A stretch of DNA of 64,000 nucleotides from an uncultured Opitutales bacterium. GTDB lineage: Bacteria; Verrucomicrobiota; Verrucomicrobiia; Opitutales; Coraliomargaritaceae. The stretch's first letter is position 1, and every line of letters starts with the position of its first letter. The position numbers and the translations under genes are program-made. The notes beneath the pieces were generated by a model. It had not been told where the DNA came from and made no database searches. It was given only the letters and a program-made list of their open reading frames with translations. Shown piece after piece: positions 48,064 to 56,357 of the stretch. The stretch is taken from assembly GCA_937775295.1 (NCBI GenBank), contig CALKBZ010000003.1, positions 124,001 to 188,000 of the forward strand, read 5' to 3'.

Positions 48064-48663
48064 ATGGCGAGTTTTGATGAAGACATTGTCCGCGAGTATT
48101 TTGAATTGAACGGTTTTTTTGTACGTCACTTGCTTAAGCACAGTGTGCATTCGCGCAAAAAAACTGCGCAGGAGACGGTAGATTTGTTGGTCCATAATCC
48201 ATCAGCGCCGTCAGATGCACCAGAACCGAACTTCCAATTGTTCTCTTCGGATATGGTTGCGATCCGGCAGGCGATCGTGGTGGTGCATAGCTGGCAACAG
48301 ACCCGAGTGACGCCGGCGATTTTGAAAAGTCCTGCTCGTTTGTTAGAGTTTCTAAAGAAGGGCGTGCTGAGCCAAACGGATGTATTGTTTGAAGTGGAGG
48401 AGGGGCTGCTTGAGGATGTGGGGACTTATCGGAAGATTTTGGTGCTGCCTGGCTTGCCGACGGCAGAGCCACAGCGCAACGAATGTCTAGAGCTCTTTAA
48501 GGCGCAGGGTGTGGATGGGGTGATTGCGTTTAGCACGATCCTTGAAGATTTACTGCGGCATGTGGAGGTGAATCATAGCTATCATAAGTCGGAACTGCTA
48601 CAATTAGTGCGTGTGCTGAAAGTCTACAATATGGTGCAGGCACCGCAGATGCGCTTGTTTTAG
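48064..48663 (+). CDS. Conserved hypothetical protein upstream of lpxA
   Basis: 199 residues from the ATG at 48064 (ASFDEDIVREYFELNGFFVR); a GTG at 48052 would add four. No signal peptide or membrane helix. The fold is not recognised; the start resembles nuclease-like or small adaptor proteins but I cannot support this. It precedes lpxA by 63 bp. Confidence 0.65.
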   Translation: MASFDEDIVREYFELNGFFVRHLLKHSVHSRKKTAQETVDLLVHNPSAPSDAPEPNFQLFSSDMVAIRQAIVVVHSWQQTRVTPAILKSPARLLEFLKKGVLSQTDVLFEVEEGLLEDVGTYRKILVLPGLPTAEPQRNECLELFKAQGVDGVIAFSTILEDLLRHVEVNHSYHKSELLQLVRVLKVYNMVQAPQMRLF

Positions 48664-48726
48664 GTCAATTTCCAACAAAAAATTTCCATTCTTGAGTAAT
48701 TTAAAAAGGTGGGAATTGTTAAGTGC

Positions 48727-49521
48727 ATGTCTATTCATCCTACTGCTCTTGTTTCTGAATCTGCCGTGATTGGTGCAGGTTCCATCATCGGTCCATATGC
48801 TTTGATCGAGGACGACGCCGTGCTCGGTGAGAATTGCTCAATCGCGGCTCATGCGATTCTGCGCCATGGTGTGGTTCTCGGTGATGCCGTCACGGTCGAT
48901 TCGTTTGCGGTGATCGGTGGCGATCCGCAGTCGCTGAGCTTTGATCCGTTGACGAAGAGTAGCGTGGTGATCGGTAATAATGTGGTGATTCGGGAAGGTT
49001 GCACTGTCAATCGTGGCTCGAGTGTTGGTTCGAACACCGTGGTGGAGGATGGTTCGTTTTTGATGGCTCAGGCGCATATTGCCCATGATTGTAAGGTGGG
49101 TAAGGATGTGGTGATCGCTAATAATGTGATGCTTGCGGGGCACGTGACGATCGGAGCGAATGTCTTTATCGGTGGCGGTGTGGGTATTCATCAGTTCTGC
49201 CGAATTGGCACGTATGCGATGATTGGCGGCAATGCATCGATCTCAGCGGATGTGCCGCCGTATGTAATGGCGGCCGAGCGTAATACGGCCCACGGCTTGA
49301 ATATGGTGGGCTTGCGACGTGGTGATTTTGGGCGTCCGGATTTGGCGGATCTCAAAAAGTGCTATCGTGCGGTTTATTTCGGCGGTGGTAATCTGAAGAA
49401 GAAAGCCGCTGAGGCAATGCGTGAGCATGAGTTTGGCGTGACTGCGACGGGTGCGCGCTTTTTGGCGTTTTTCGAGTATGGCAAGCGTGGCTTTGTGCAG
49501 TCTTCGAATGAGGCGACCTGA
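48727..49521 (+). CDS. lpxA: Acyl-ACP:UDP-N-acetylglucosamine O-acyltransferase
   Basis: First step of lipid A synthesis. Left-handed beta-helix with hexapeptide repeats starting SIHPTALVSESAVIGAGSIIG; the catalytic His lies in AHIAHD (His120), and NRGS and GGGVGIHQFCRIG follow. 264 residues from the ATG at 48727. Since an oxidoreductase of GnnA type sits by lpxB, this enzyme could act on the 3-amino sugar; not provable from sequence. Confidence 0.95.
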   Translation: MSIHPTALVSESAVIGAGSIIGPYALIEDDAVLGENCSIAAHAILRHGVVLGDAVTVDSFAVIGGDPQSLSFDPLTKSSVVIGNNVVIREGCTVNRGSSVGSNTVVEDGSFLMAQAHIAHDCKVGKDVVIANNVMLAGHVTIGANVFIGGGVGIHQFCRIGTYAMIGGNASISADVPPYVMAAERNTAHGLNMVGLRRGDFGRPDLADLKKCYRAVYFGGGNLKKKAAEAMREHEFGVTATGARFLAFFEYGKRGFVQSSNEAT

Positions 49522-49540
49522 GGTATGCAGGTGAAAAAGT

Positions 49541-50479
49541 ATGAAGGTTGAAAGTGATGTTGTGAGTCTGCCCTTGGCGATTACTTGTGGTGATCCTGCG
49601 GGGATCGGTCCTGAGGTGATTGCTGGGGCGCTGCGCAGTGAGTCGGCGCGCGGCAATGATTGTATTTTAATTGGTCCAGTCGCTTGGGCGGAGCCTTTGG
49701 CGGCCGAGCTCGGTTGTGCTTTTAAGGCGGTCGGGCCAGTTGATCTTCAGGTCGTGCTGGGGCAACCTTCGCGGGCGACAGCCGAGGTGGCATTAGCTGC
49801 CTTACAGACTGCGGCGCAGGGCTGTGTGGATGGTCGTTTTCGTGGTGTGGTGTCGGGGCCAGTGAGTAAGTATTGGCTACAACAGGTCGGTTTTAGGCAG
49901 CCCGGACAGACGGAGTTTTTTGCAGAGGTCTGGGGCGGCGAACCAAGCATGGGATTTGTCGGCAATGAATTGCGGGTGGTATTGGCGACTTGGCATATTC
50001 CATTGCGCGAGGTGGCGGCTGCGTTGACCGCGAAGTGCTTAGAGCTGGCGGTCCGGCGTGCGTATGCACTCGCAAAATCCTTTGGCGTCGAAGCACCACG
50101 GATCGGTGTGTGTGGCTTAAATCCGCATGCAGGTGAGGGGGGCATTCTTGGTGTTGAAGAGCGCGATGTACTCGACCCTGCATTGGATCGGTTGCGCGTT
50201 GAAATACCAGGACTGTCAGCCTGTTTACCAGGCGATACGGTGTTTTTTCGTCAGCGTCGTGGGGACTTTGATGTGGTAGTCGCGGCTTATCACGATCAGG
50301 GGCTTGCCGCAGTCAAGACCTTGGAGTTTGATACGGCGGTGAATGTAACGCTGGGCTTGCCCTATGTGCGCACGAGTCCGGATCATGGCACTGCTTTTGA
50401 TATTGCTGGGCAAGGATCGGCGGACTGTGGCAGTTTTGCGGCGGCACTTTCTGTCGCTCGGCAGTTGACCGCGGGCTAA
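49541..50479 (+). CDS. pdxA: 4-hydroxythreonine-4-phosphate dehydrogenase
   Basis: Enzyme of vitamin B6 (pyridoxal phosphate) synthesis. 312 residues. ITCGDPAGIGPEVI is the N-terminal signature; metal-binding His residues occur in ATWHIPL, AAYHDQGL and SPDHGTAF. It starts 19 bp after lpxA, so the two may be cotranscribed. Confidence 0.96.
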   Translation: MKVESDVVSLPLAITCGDPAGIGPEVIAGALRSESARGNDCILIGPVAWAEPLAAELGCAFKAVGPVDLQVVLGQPSRATAEVALAALQTAAQGCVDGRFRGVVSGPVSKYWLQQVGFRQPGQTEFFAEVWGGEPSMGFVGNELRVVLATWHIPLREVAAALTAKCLELAVRRAYALAKSFGVEAPRIGVCGLNPHAGEGGILGVEERDVLDPALDRLRVEIPGLSACLPGDTVFFRQRRGDFDVVVAAYHDQGLAAVKTLEFDTAVNVTLGLPYVRTSPDHGTAFDIAGQGSADCGSFAAALSVARQLTAG

Positions 50480-50529
50480 TTGTGGGTTGTTGGTTGGTCG
50501 TTGCTAGTTTATAGCGTAATTTAAGAGAT

Positions 50530-50907
50530 ATGAGTGTTGATACGACAAACACGCTCCCTGAGGGCGTCCGTGAAGGTAATGAGAAGCTGGTCTTGGTGAC
50601 CGAGCCGGCTGGGGTGAAGCTGCAGTCTTTGGTCGTGCGTGAGCAAAAAGGCGAGTATTTGCGCATCAAAATTACCGGTGGTGGCTGCAATGGCTTGAGC
50701 TACAAGATGAAATTTGTGAACGACACTAAGCGAGGAGATATCCTGGTGCGTTCGTCTGGCGCGCAAGTGTTAGTCGATACCAAGAGTGCCCTTTACCTGC
50801 GCGGTACGCATCTGGATTTTTCTGATAAAATGGTCGGCGGTGGATTCAAATTCAGCAATCCGAATGCGAAGTCGAGCTGTAGTTGTGGTGAGAGCTTTAG
50901 TATCTAA
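50530..50907 (+). CDS. A-type iron-sulfur cluster carrier (IscA/ErpA-like)
   Basis: 125 residues. The conserved cysteines occur at GGGCNGLSYKMKF and at CSCGESF near the C-terminus, the three-Cys pattern of A-type carriers that deliver Fe-S clusters to target enzymes. 50 bp after pdxA. Which subtype is not decided. Confidence 0.9.
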   Translation: MSVDTTNTLPEGVREGNEKLVLVTEPAGVKLQSLVVREQKGEYLRIKITGGGCNGLSYKMKFVNDTKRGDILVRSSGAQVLVDTKSALYLRGTHLDFSDKMVGGGFKFSNPNAKSSCSCGESFSI

Positions 50908-51118
50908 GTGGCGCGCGGCTGTGGAATGCTCGATCGAAGTGGCGAAAAGAGTTGAAATGCCAGATTGTTCCATGCAACCTTCGATTCTTGTATGGTTATC
51001 AATACCTAAATCTTTGACGATATAAAGTGATTTTTCGGAGCAGCACGGAGTTGTTCCCACTTTCGCAAAGGCTATCTGATCGAATTCCGATACAAGTCGT
51101 TCATCTACACATCAATTA

Positions 51119-51817
51119 ATGCCAAAATACCCGAATAATCGCGGACGCTTCCAGAACCGTAATCGTGGACCTAAAGGTCTAAGGAGAAATGATCGTATTC
51201 GCGCGACAGAAGTGCGCGTGATCGGCCCCGAGGGCACCAACCTTGGCGTGATGCCGCCCCGCAAGGCGCTTGAGCTCGCTCAAAAGGTAGGACTCGACTT
51301 GATTGAGATTTCTCCGGCGGCACGTCCTCCTGTATGTCGTATTTTAGATTTTGGCAAGTTCCTTTACGAGGAAAGCAAGAAGCAGAAAGAGAGCAAGCAG
51401 CAGGCAACCAAGCTGAAGGAAATTAAATTCCGTGTTCGCATTGGTGATCATGACTTCGAGACGAAGTTGCGTCGTGCCGAGGGATTCCTTAACCACGGTC
51501 ATAAGGTAAAGCTCACTCTCCAGTTTCGCGGACGTGAGAACGAACACCGTGATCTAGGCTTTGTGCGCGTGAACCTGGCTAAAGACGAGCTGTCTGGCAT
51601 CGCCACGGCAGATTCTGAGCCTCGTTTAGTCGGTCGTCAGGTGGCGCTCATTTTGTCGCCATTGCCAGAGGCCAAGCGTGTGCTGAAGTTCAACCAGCCG
51701 AATCATGAGTATGATGATCGTGATGATAGCGAGATTGAGGAGCATGACGAAGAAACCGGCGAAGAAACCGGCGAAGAAGCCAGCGAAGAAACTGGCGAAG
51801 GAACAGCTGAATCCTAA
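51119..51817 (+). CDS. infC: Translation initiation factor IF-3 with acidic tail
   Basis: Prevents 50S joining and checks the initiator t[21 protein letters not shown], then [31 protein letters not shown] and [15 protein letters not shown] mark the family. Residues about 200-232 form an acidic tail of ETGEE-type repeats that is not part of the standard IF-3. The usual downstream neighbours rpmI and rplT are absent; an amidase gene begins 5 bp later. A strong terminator lies inside that gene. Confidence 0.95.
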   Translation: MPKYPNNRGRFQNRNRGPKGLRRNDRIRATEVRVIGPEGTNLGVMPPRKALELAQKVGLDLIEISPAARPPVCRILDFGKFLYEESKKQKESKQQATKLKEIKFRVRIGDHDFETKLRRAEGFLNHGHKVKLTLQFRGRENEHRDLGFVRVNLAKDELSGIATADSEPRLVGRQVALILSPLPEAKRVLKFNQPNHEYDDRDDSEIEEHDEETGEETGEEASEETGEGTAES

Positions 51818-51822
51818 TTCTT

Positions 51823-52851
51823 ATGTGGAGCGGCGTCCTTTCAGTTAAGGTCAGCCGACTGGCGACTTCTATTATCTTTCAAAGCTTAGCACTGCTTGCG
51901 GTGCTAAGCTTTTTTATGCCTACAGCCTTATCGGCTCGGCAGATTCAGATCGATGGTAAGTCGTATATTGATCTTGCGACGGTGGGAAAGAGTTTCGGCA
52001 TGCAAGCGTATTGGTTAAAGGGCCATAAAACATATCGCCTGCGTAGTCAATGGACCACGATTGATATCGGTAAAAGCGGTCGCGCCTTATACCTCAATCG
52101 GTTGCCGATACATTTGGGATTCCCGACGGTCGAGTCGAAGGGCCAGCTTTTTATCGCGACGGCAGACTATCAGCATGTGCTCCAGCCGATTTTGACGCCG
52201 CAGGTGTTTAAAGAGCGCCCAGGGATTCGACGTGTGGTGATTGATGCAGGTCATGGTGGGAAGGACAGTGGGGCGCGTAATGATACCTATGGTTTGTTGG
52301 AAAAGGACCTGACGCTGGATGTGGCTCGGCGTTTAAAAGCTCTGCTCGAACGCTCTGGTTTTGAAGTGGTCATGACGCGTGATAGTGACGTCTATATTCC
52401 TTTGGTACAGCGCTCAAAAGTGGCAAACCGTGCCAAGGCTGATTTGTTTGTTAGCTTACATTTTAATGCCGCTGGTTCGACTTCGGCATCCGGTTTTGAG
52501 TCGTACGCGCTGACCCCGCAGTATCAGGCGTCGTCGAAGTTTCCGCGTCCGACGAGTAAGGATGCCAAGCGCTATCTTGGGAATGAACAAGACCCTTGGA
52601 ATACCTTGATTACTTATTATATCGAGCGTGCGTTAGTGCAGGGCCTCGGCGGGCCGGATCGTGGTATTAAGCGCGCACGTTGGTCAGTGCTCAAAGATAT
52701 CGAGTGTCCTGGTGTACTAACTGAATTAGGCTTTGTTTCGCATTCGGAAACTGCCAAGAAAGTACGTTCGCCGGCATTTCGGCAAAAACTTGCCCAAAGT
52801 TTATATAATGGTATAGTCGCCTATCGAAAGCGACTTCAACGTATTCAATAA
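51823..52851 (+). CDS. N-acetylmuramoyl-L-alanine amidase (AmiC/Amidase_3 type)
   Basis: Cleaves the amide bond between MurNAc and the peptide of peptidoglycan. The catalytic domain (about residue 135 to the end) has VVIDAGHGGKDSGA, zinc-ligand Glu in LEKDLTL, VSLHFNAAGS and TELGFVSH. The N-terminus has a signal peptide (ALLAVLSFFMPTALSA). Residues 45-120 may be an N-terminal domain of the copper-amine-oxidase-like or AMIN kind; I am not sure. The sequence coding for the signal peptide is also a terminator hairpin. Confidence 0.93.
   Translation: MWSGVLSVKVSRLATSIIFQSLALLAVLSFFMPTALSARQIQIDGKSYIDLATVGKSFGMQAYWLKGHKTYRLRSQWTTIDIGKSGRALYLNRLPIHLGFPTVESKGQLFIATADYQHVLQPILTPQVFKERPGIRRVVIDAGHGGKDSGARNDTYGLLEKDLTLDVARRLKALLERSGFEVVMTRDSDVYIPLVQRSKVANRAKADLFVSLHFNAAGSTSASGFESYALTPQYQASSKFPRPTSKDAKRYLGNEQDPWNTLITYYIERALVQGLGGPDRGIKRARWSVLKDIECPGVLTELGFVSHSETAKKVRSPAFRQKLAQSLYNGIVAYRKRLQRIQ
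51881..51915 (+). terminator. Intrinsic terminator of infC inside the amidase signal-peptide coding region
   Basis: AAAGCTTAGCAC (51881-51892) and GTGCTAAGCTTT (51901-51912) form a perfect 12-bp stem with an 8-nt loop, directly followed by more T (T-run 51910-51915). It begins 64 bp after the infC stop codon but lies within the amidase gene, encoding SLALLAVLSFF of its signal peptide. Confidence 0.75.
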
Positions 52852-52854
52852 CCG

Positions 52855-54516
52855 ATGTCTTTTAATCAATTCTTTCTGAGTATTATTGGCCTAACCAGCT
52901 TGCTGACGGCTTGCGTTGTTGGCCAAGCCGCTGATGAGGCAGCGCATGTGGTGGTCGTCGTCAATGCCAATGACAGTGGTTCGACTGAGATCGCTAAATA
53001 TTATACCGAGCAGCGGGGGATTCCGAAGGCCAATATCATCGCGTTGGAAATGCCGACTAAGGAGACGGTCACCGTACGTGAGTTTGTGGATACTATTTAT
53101 AATCCACTGCTCAATGCCTTGATTGAGAAGGATTGGATTAATGCGGTGAAAGCCAACGGTCGTGATGTCGTCGGTCGTGAGCGTGTATCGGTGGCAACGC
53201 ATCACATCAGTTATTTGGTCACGACGCGCGGCGTGCCGCTTCGTATTGCCAATGATCCGACGCTATTGGGTGAGGGCTCGGAGCAGTTGCCGAAGCAGTT
53301 CAAGGTGAACAATGGCTCCGTCGATGGGGAGCTGGCCTTGCTGGCTGCGCCTGCGAATTTGCCAATGACTGCGTTTGTGCCGAATCCGTTGTTCTCTAAA
53401 ATGGCGCCTACGAGTGCGGATGCGAAGCGAGTGATTCGGGTCAGTCGATTGGACGGGCCAAGCGTTGGAGTCGTTAAAAAAATGATCGCCCGCAGCATGC
53501 AAGCTGAAGCCGAGGGGCTGCTGGGGCGGGCGTATTTTGATATTGGTGGGCCGCACGCGAAAGGGGACGAATGGATGATAGCGGCGGGCGACCTAGCAGT
53601 GGCGGCGTATTTCGATACTGATTTTGAGAAGACGAAGCGACCAATGGATGGCAGAGATCGTTACGATGCGCCAGCGATTTACATGGGTTGGTATCGGCAA
53701 AATGCCTATGGCGCCTGGCGCGAGCCCAAGTGGTCGGTTCCGCCGGGTGCGATTGGATTTCATTTACACAGTTTTTCGGCGACCACCGTGCGCTCTCTAA
53801 GTAAGGGCTGGCTGGGGGCTTTTGTCAGTCAGGGCTACTGTGCGACGGTGGGTAATGTCTATGAGCCGTACCTGCAGTACACGCATCATCCTCACATGCT
53901 GCTGGCTGCATTGTTGGAGGGTCATACCTTCGGCGAGGCGGCAATGTTTAGTAATCCGGCTTTGAGCTGGCAGGGTGTGGCAATTGGCGATCCGCTCTAT
54001 CGACCCTTCAAGGTTGGGCTCGATGAGCAGTTGCAGAAGTCGATGCAGAATTCGTTCAGCGCATATCTTTGTCTGCGACAGATCAATCGTCTGCAAGCTG
54101 AAGGTCAGTCCGGCGAGGCATTGACATTTGCGCGGACGCAGTTCGTCCGGCAACCATCGCTGGCTTTGGCATATGAGTTGGCAAAATTGTATGCGGCTGA
54201 AGATGAGCCGAAAAAAGCGGTTGAGGCTCTAAAAGTGACCCGTTACATCACTGTATTTTCGAGTGATGAAATTATTTTAGTCAAAAAGGTGGCTGATTTT
54301 TTGAATAAGCATGGAGAAGGCGAGTTGGCGCTCAACCTATATCGAAAGCTGATCGATCGAGATGGATTGGCCAAGGCTTTGAAAATTTCCCTGCTAGAAG
54401 GTGGGGCGAAAGTCGCGATGAATGTGGGCGAGACCACACTTTCATCGGCTTGGACACTGACCGCCCAGAAGTTGAAGGCCCCGCCGCCTGCTACAACGAA
54501 GAAGGCCAAAGGCTAG
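52855..54516 (+). CDS. TIGR03790-like secreted protein
   Basis: 553 residues with a signal peptide (LLTACVVGQA) that may be lipidated at the Cys. The N-terminal HVVVVVNANDSGSTEIAKYYTEQRGIPKANIIALE matches the TIGR03790 family, common in the PVC group; VTTRGVPLRI and the C-terminal half agree. The C-terminus (about 400-550) has TPR-like helices (ALAYELAKLYAAEDEPKKAVEALK). The gene starts 3 bp after the amidase stop, so likely cotranscribed. Function unknown. Confidence 0.8.
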   Translation: MSFNQFFLSIIGLTSLLTACVVGQAADEAAHVVVVVNANDSGSTEIAKYYTEQRGIPKANIIALEMPTKETVTVREFVDTIYNPLLNALIEKDWINAVKANGRDVVGRERVSVATHHISYLVTTRGVPLRIANDPTLLGEGSEQLPKQFKVNNGSVDGELALLAAPANLPMTAFVPNPLFSKMAPTSADAKRVIRVSRLDGPSVGVVKKMIARSMQAEAEGLLGRAYFDIGGPHAKGDEWMIAAGDLAVAAYFDTDFEKTKRPMDGRDRYDAPAIYMGWYRQNAYGAWREPKWSVPPGAIGFHLHSFSATTVRSLSKGWLGAFVSQGYCATVGNVYEPYLQYTHHPHMLLAALLEGHTFGEAAMFSNPALSWQGVAIGDPLYRPFKVGLDEQLQKSMQNSFSAYLCLRQINRLQAEGQSGEALTFARTQFVRQPSLALAYELAKLYAAEDEPKKAVEALKVTRYITVFSSDEIILVKKVADFLNKHGEGELALNLYRKLIDRDGLAKALKISLLEGGAKVAMNVGETTLSSAWTLTAQKLKAPPPATTKKAKG

Positions 54517-54527
54517 TGGTTTTTGGT

Positions 54528-54586
54528 GGAGGGATGTCGTCCCCCGAAGTCCGCGCTGAGGAGGATACCGAAAACGCGATCCCTCC
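54528..54586. repeat. 59-bp element with 8-bp terminal inverted repeats
   Basis: GGAGGGAT (54528-54535) and ATCCCTCC (54579-54586) are inverted repeats. The GGAGGGA ends resemble the REPIN-like units elsewhere in the window, but the conserved CTCCGT loop is missing. Confidence 0.55.
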
Positions 54587-54607
54587 AGTGAAACAAACAC
54601 GGGCCAT

Positions 54608-54644
54608 CTTATTATTAGTTCTTGACTCAAGAACTAATAATAAG
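54608..54644. repeat. Perfect 17-bp-stem hairpin upstream of cysC
   Basis: CTTATTATTAGTTCTTG (54608-54624), loop ACT, and the exact reverse complement at 54628-54644. It has CTTGACTCAAG at its centre, like the CTTGACGTCAAG centre of the palindrome at 35306. It could be an operator, terminator or attenuator for the sulfate genes; not tested. Confidence 0.85.
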
Positions 54645-54696
54645 GATAAACCGTTTACTTTTTTGAGAATCCCGCTTGTATCCGAGCCTTCACTCC

Positions 54697-55314
54697 ATGA
54701 GCACACCCGAGAATATCCATACTGAATTTCACCGCATGCTTGGCCGCGACGCCAAGGAGGCGCAATTGCGTCAGCGTGGACATGTTTTCTGGTTTTATGG
54801 TCTCTCTGGTTCTGGTAAGAGCACGCTGGCCAATGCCGTGGAGCGCAAGCTGACTGAGCGCGGTGTTTTGACGAAGATCTTGGATGGCGATAACATTCGC
54901 AGCGGTCTGAACAGCGACCTCGGCTTTTCTGATCAAGATCGGCAGGAGAATATTCGCCGTATTTCCGAAGTGGCACGTCTGTTCCTGGATGCTGGAATAG
55001 TGGTATTTACCTCGTTTATTACGCCCAAGCGGGATCTGCGTGCGGCAGCGTGCGAGATCGTTGGAGCCGATTTTACACCTGTTTATGTGCAAGCGTCTTT
55101 CGAGACCTGCGCCGAACGCGATGTGAAGGGGCTGTATGCCAAAGCAGCAGCTGGTGGTGTGAAACACTTTACAGGCAAAGACTCCTCCTTCGAAGAACCC
55201 ACCGCAGCCGACAACAACTGGGTGATCTCCACTGACTCTCAAACCGAGGAAGAGTCTATTAACCAACTTCTCGAGCGGATTATACCGCTCATCGAACTGA
55301 CCGCTAAGGTCTAA
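54697..55314 (+). CDS. cysC: Adenylyl-sulfate kinase
   Basis: Phosphorylates APS to PAPS. The Walker A GLSGSGKSTLANAVE (about residues 35-50), DGDNIRSGLNSDLGF and the phosphate/substrate site FITPKRDLR are present. Start at the ATG at 54697 gives 205 residues; an ATG at 54676 is possible. First gene of cysC-cysD-cysN. Confidence 0.96.
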   Translation: MSTPENIHTEFHRMLGRDAKEAQLRQRGHVFWFYGLSGSGKSTLANAVERKLTERGVLTKILDGDNIRSGLNSDLGFSDQDRQENIRRISEVARLFLDAGIVVFTSFITPKRDLRAAACEIVGADFTPVYVQASFETCAERDVKGLYAKAAAGGVKHFTGKDSSFEEPTAADNNWVISTDSQTEEESINQLLERIIPLIELTAKV

Positions 55315-55351
55315 ATTTCTAATTTTTTCTTCTAAATTCTGATATAGAATA

Positions 55352-56260
55352 ATGCATAACGATTACACCATCACCCACCTCAAACAGCTCGAGTCCGAAG
55401 CGATTTTTGTCCTTCGTGAGACTGCTGCGCAGTTTGAGAAACCTGTCCTGCTCTTTTCTGGTGGCAAAGACTCCATTGTCATGGCGCACCTTGCAAAGAA
55501 GGCCTTCTGGCCGGCCAAGCTGCCGTTCCAGTTGATGCACGTCGATACCGGCCATAACTTTCCGGAGACAATGGCGTTTCGGGACAAGTATGTTGCCGAG
55601 CTCGGGGCGGAATTGATCGTCGCTTCGGTTCAAGAATCGATTGATGAGGGCAAGGTCGTCGAAGAGAAGGGCCCACGTGCCAGCCGGAATGGTTTGCAGA
55701 CGGTCGCACTGCTCGAAGGCATTGAAAAGAATAAGTTTGATGCCGCGCTCGGTGGTGGTCGTCGCGACGAAGAAAAAGCTCGTGCGAAAGAGCGCTTCTT
55801 TTCTCACCGCGATGCATTCGGTCAATGGGACCCGAAGAATCAACGCCCAGAGCTTTGGAATATCTTCAACGGACGTAAGAATCACGGTGAACAATTCCGT
55901 GTTTTCCCGCTCAGTAACTGGACGGAGATGGATATCTGGCAATACATCAAGGCGGAAAACATCGAATTGCCACATCTCTACTTCTCACACGAGCGTGATT
56001 GCTTTATCCGTGATGGTGTGATCATGGGCGTCTGCGACTTTATCGAACTGCTCCCAGGTGAAAAGGTTGAGAAGATGATCGTTCGTTTCCGCACGATTGG
56101 TGACGCGACCTGCACAGGAGCTTGCTTGTCTACAGCCGGTAGCCTCGACGACATTATCGACGAAGTCGCAGCAGCCCGTCAAACTGAGCGTGGCACACGT
56201 GCCGATGATAAACGCTCTGAAACCGCAATGGAAGACCGCAAGAAACAAGGATACTTTTAA
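55352..56260 (+). CDS. cysD: Sulfate adenylyltransferase subunit 2
   Basis: Small subunit of ATP sulfurylase, makes APS from sulfate and ATP. The PP-loop SGGKDSIVMAHLA (about residues 36-48), HVDTGHNFPE and GGRRDEEKARAKER match CysD. 302 residues. The two genes are 37 bp apart. Next to cysN, whose GTPase activity drives the reaction. Confidence 0.97.
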   Translation: MHNDYTITHLKQLESEAIFVLRETAAQFEKPVLLFSGGKDSIVMAHLAKKAFWPAKLPFQLMHVDTGHNFPETMAFRDKYVAELGAELIVASVQESIDEGKVVEEKGPRASRNGLQTVALLEGIEKNKFDAALGGGRRDEEKARAKERFFSHRDAFGQWDPKNQRPELWNIFNGRKNHGEQFRVFPLSNWTEMDIWQYIKAENIELPHLYFSHERDCFIRDGVIMGVCDFIELLPGEKVEKMIVRFRTIGDATCTGACLSTAGSLDDIIDEVAAARQTERGTRADDKRSETAMEDRKKQGYF

Positions 56261-56357
56261 ACCTAGTTTATCAGTTACCCATTTTTTCGGTTCTCGGTTA
56301 ATAGCTGATGTTAACCGGAAACTGAAAAACAGAACACCGAACAACTTTTTAAATAAC

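Noticed and set aside
47749-51102. Shared 14-mer CCGATACAAGTCGT upstream of two genes
   Set aside because: Only two copies and no other similarity around them; could be chance.
54528-54586. Counting this GGAGGGAT element as a REPIN-like unit
   Set aside because: It lacks the CTCCGT loop; listed separately as a possible relative.
56097-56357. Extended N-terminus of cysN
   Set aside because: Overlaps cysD; conserved GTPase text starts only after the ATG at 56358.
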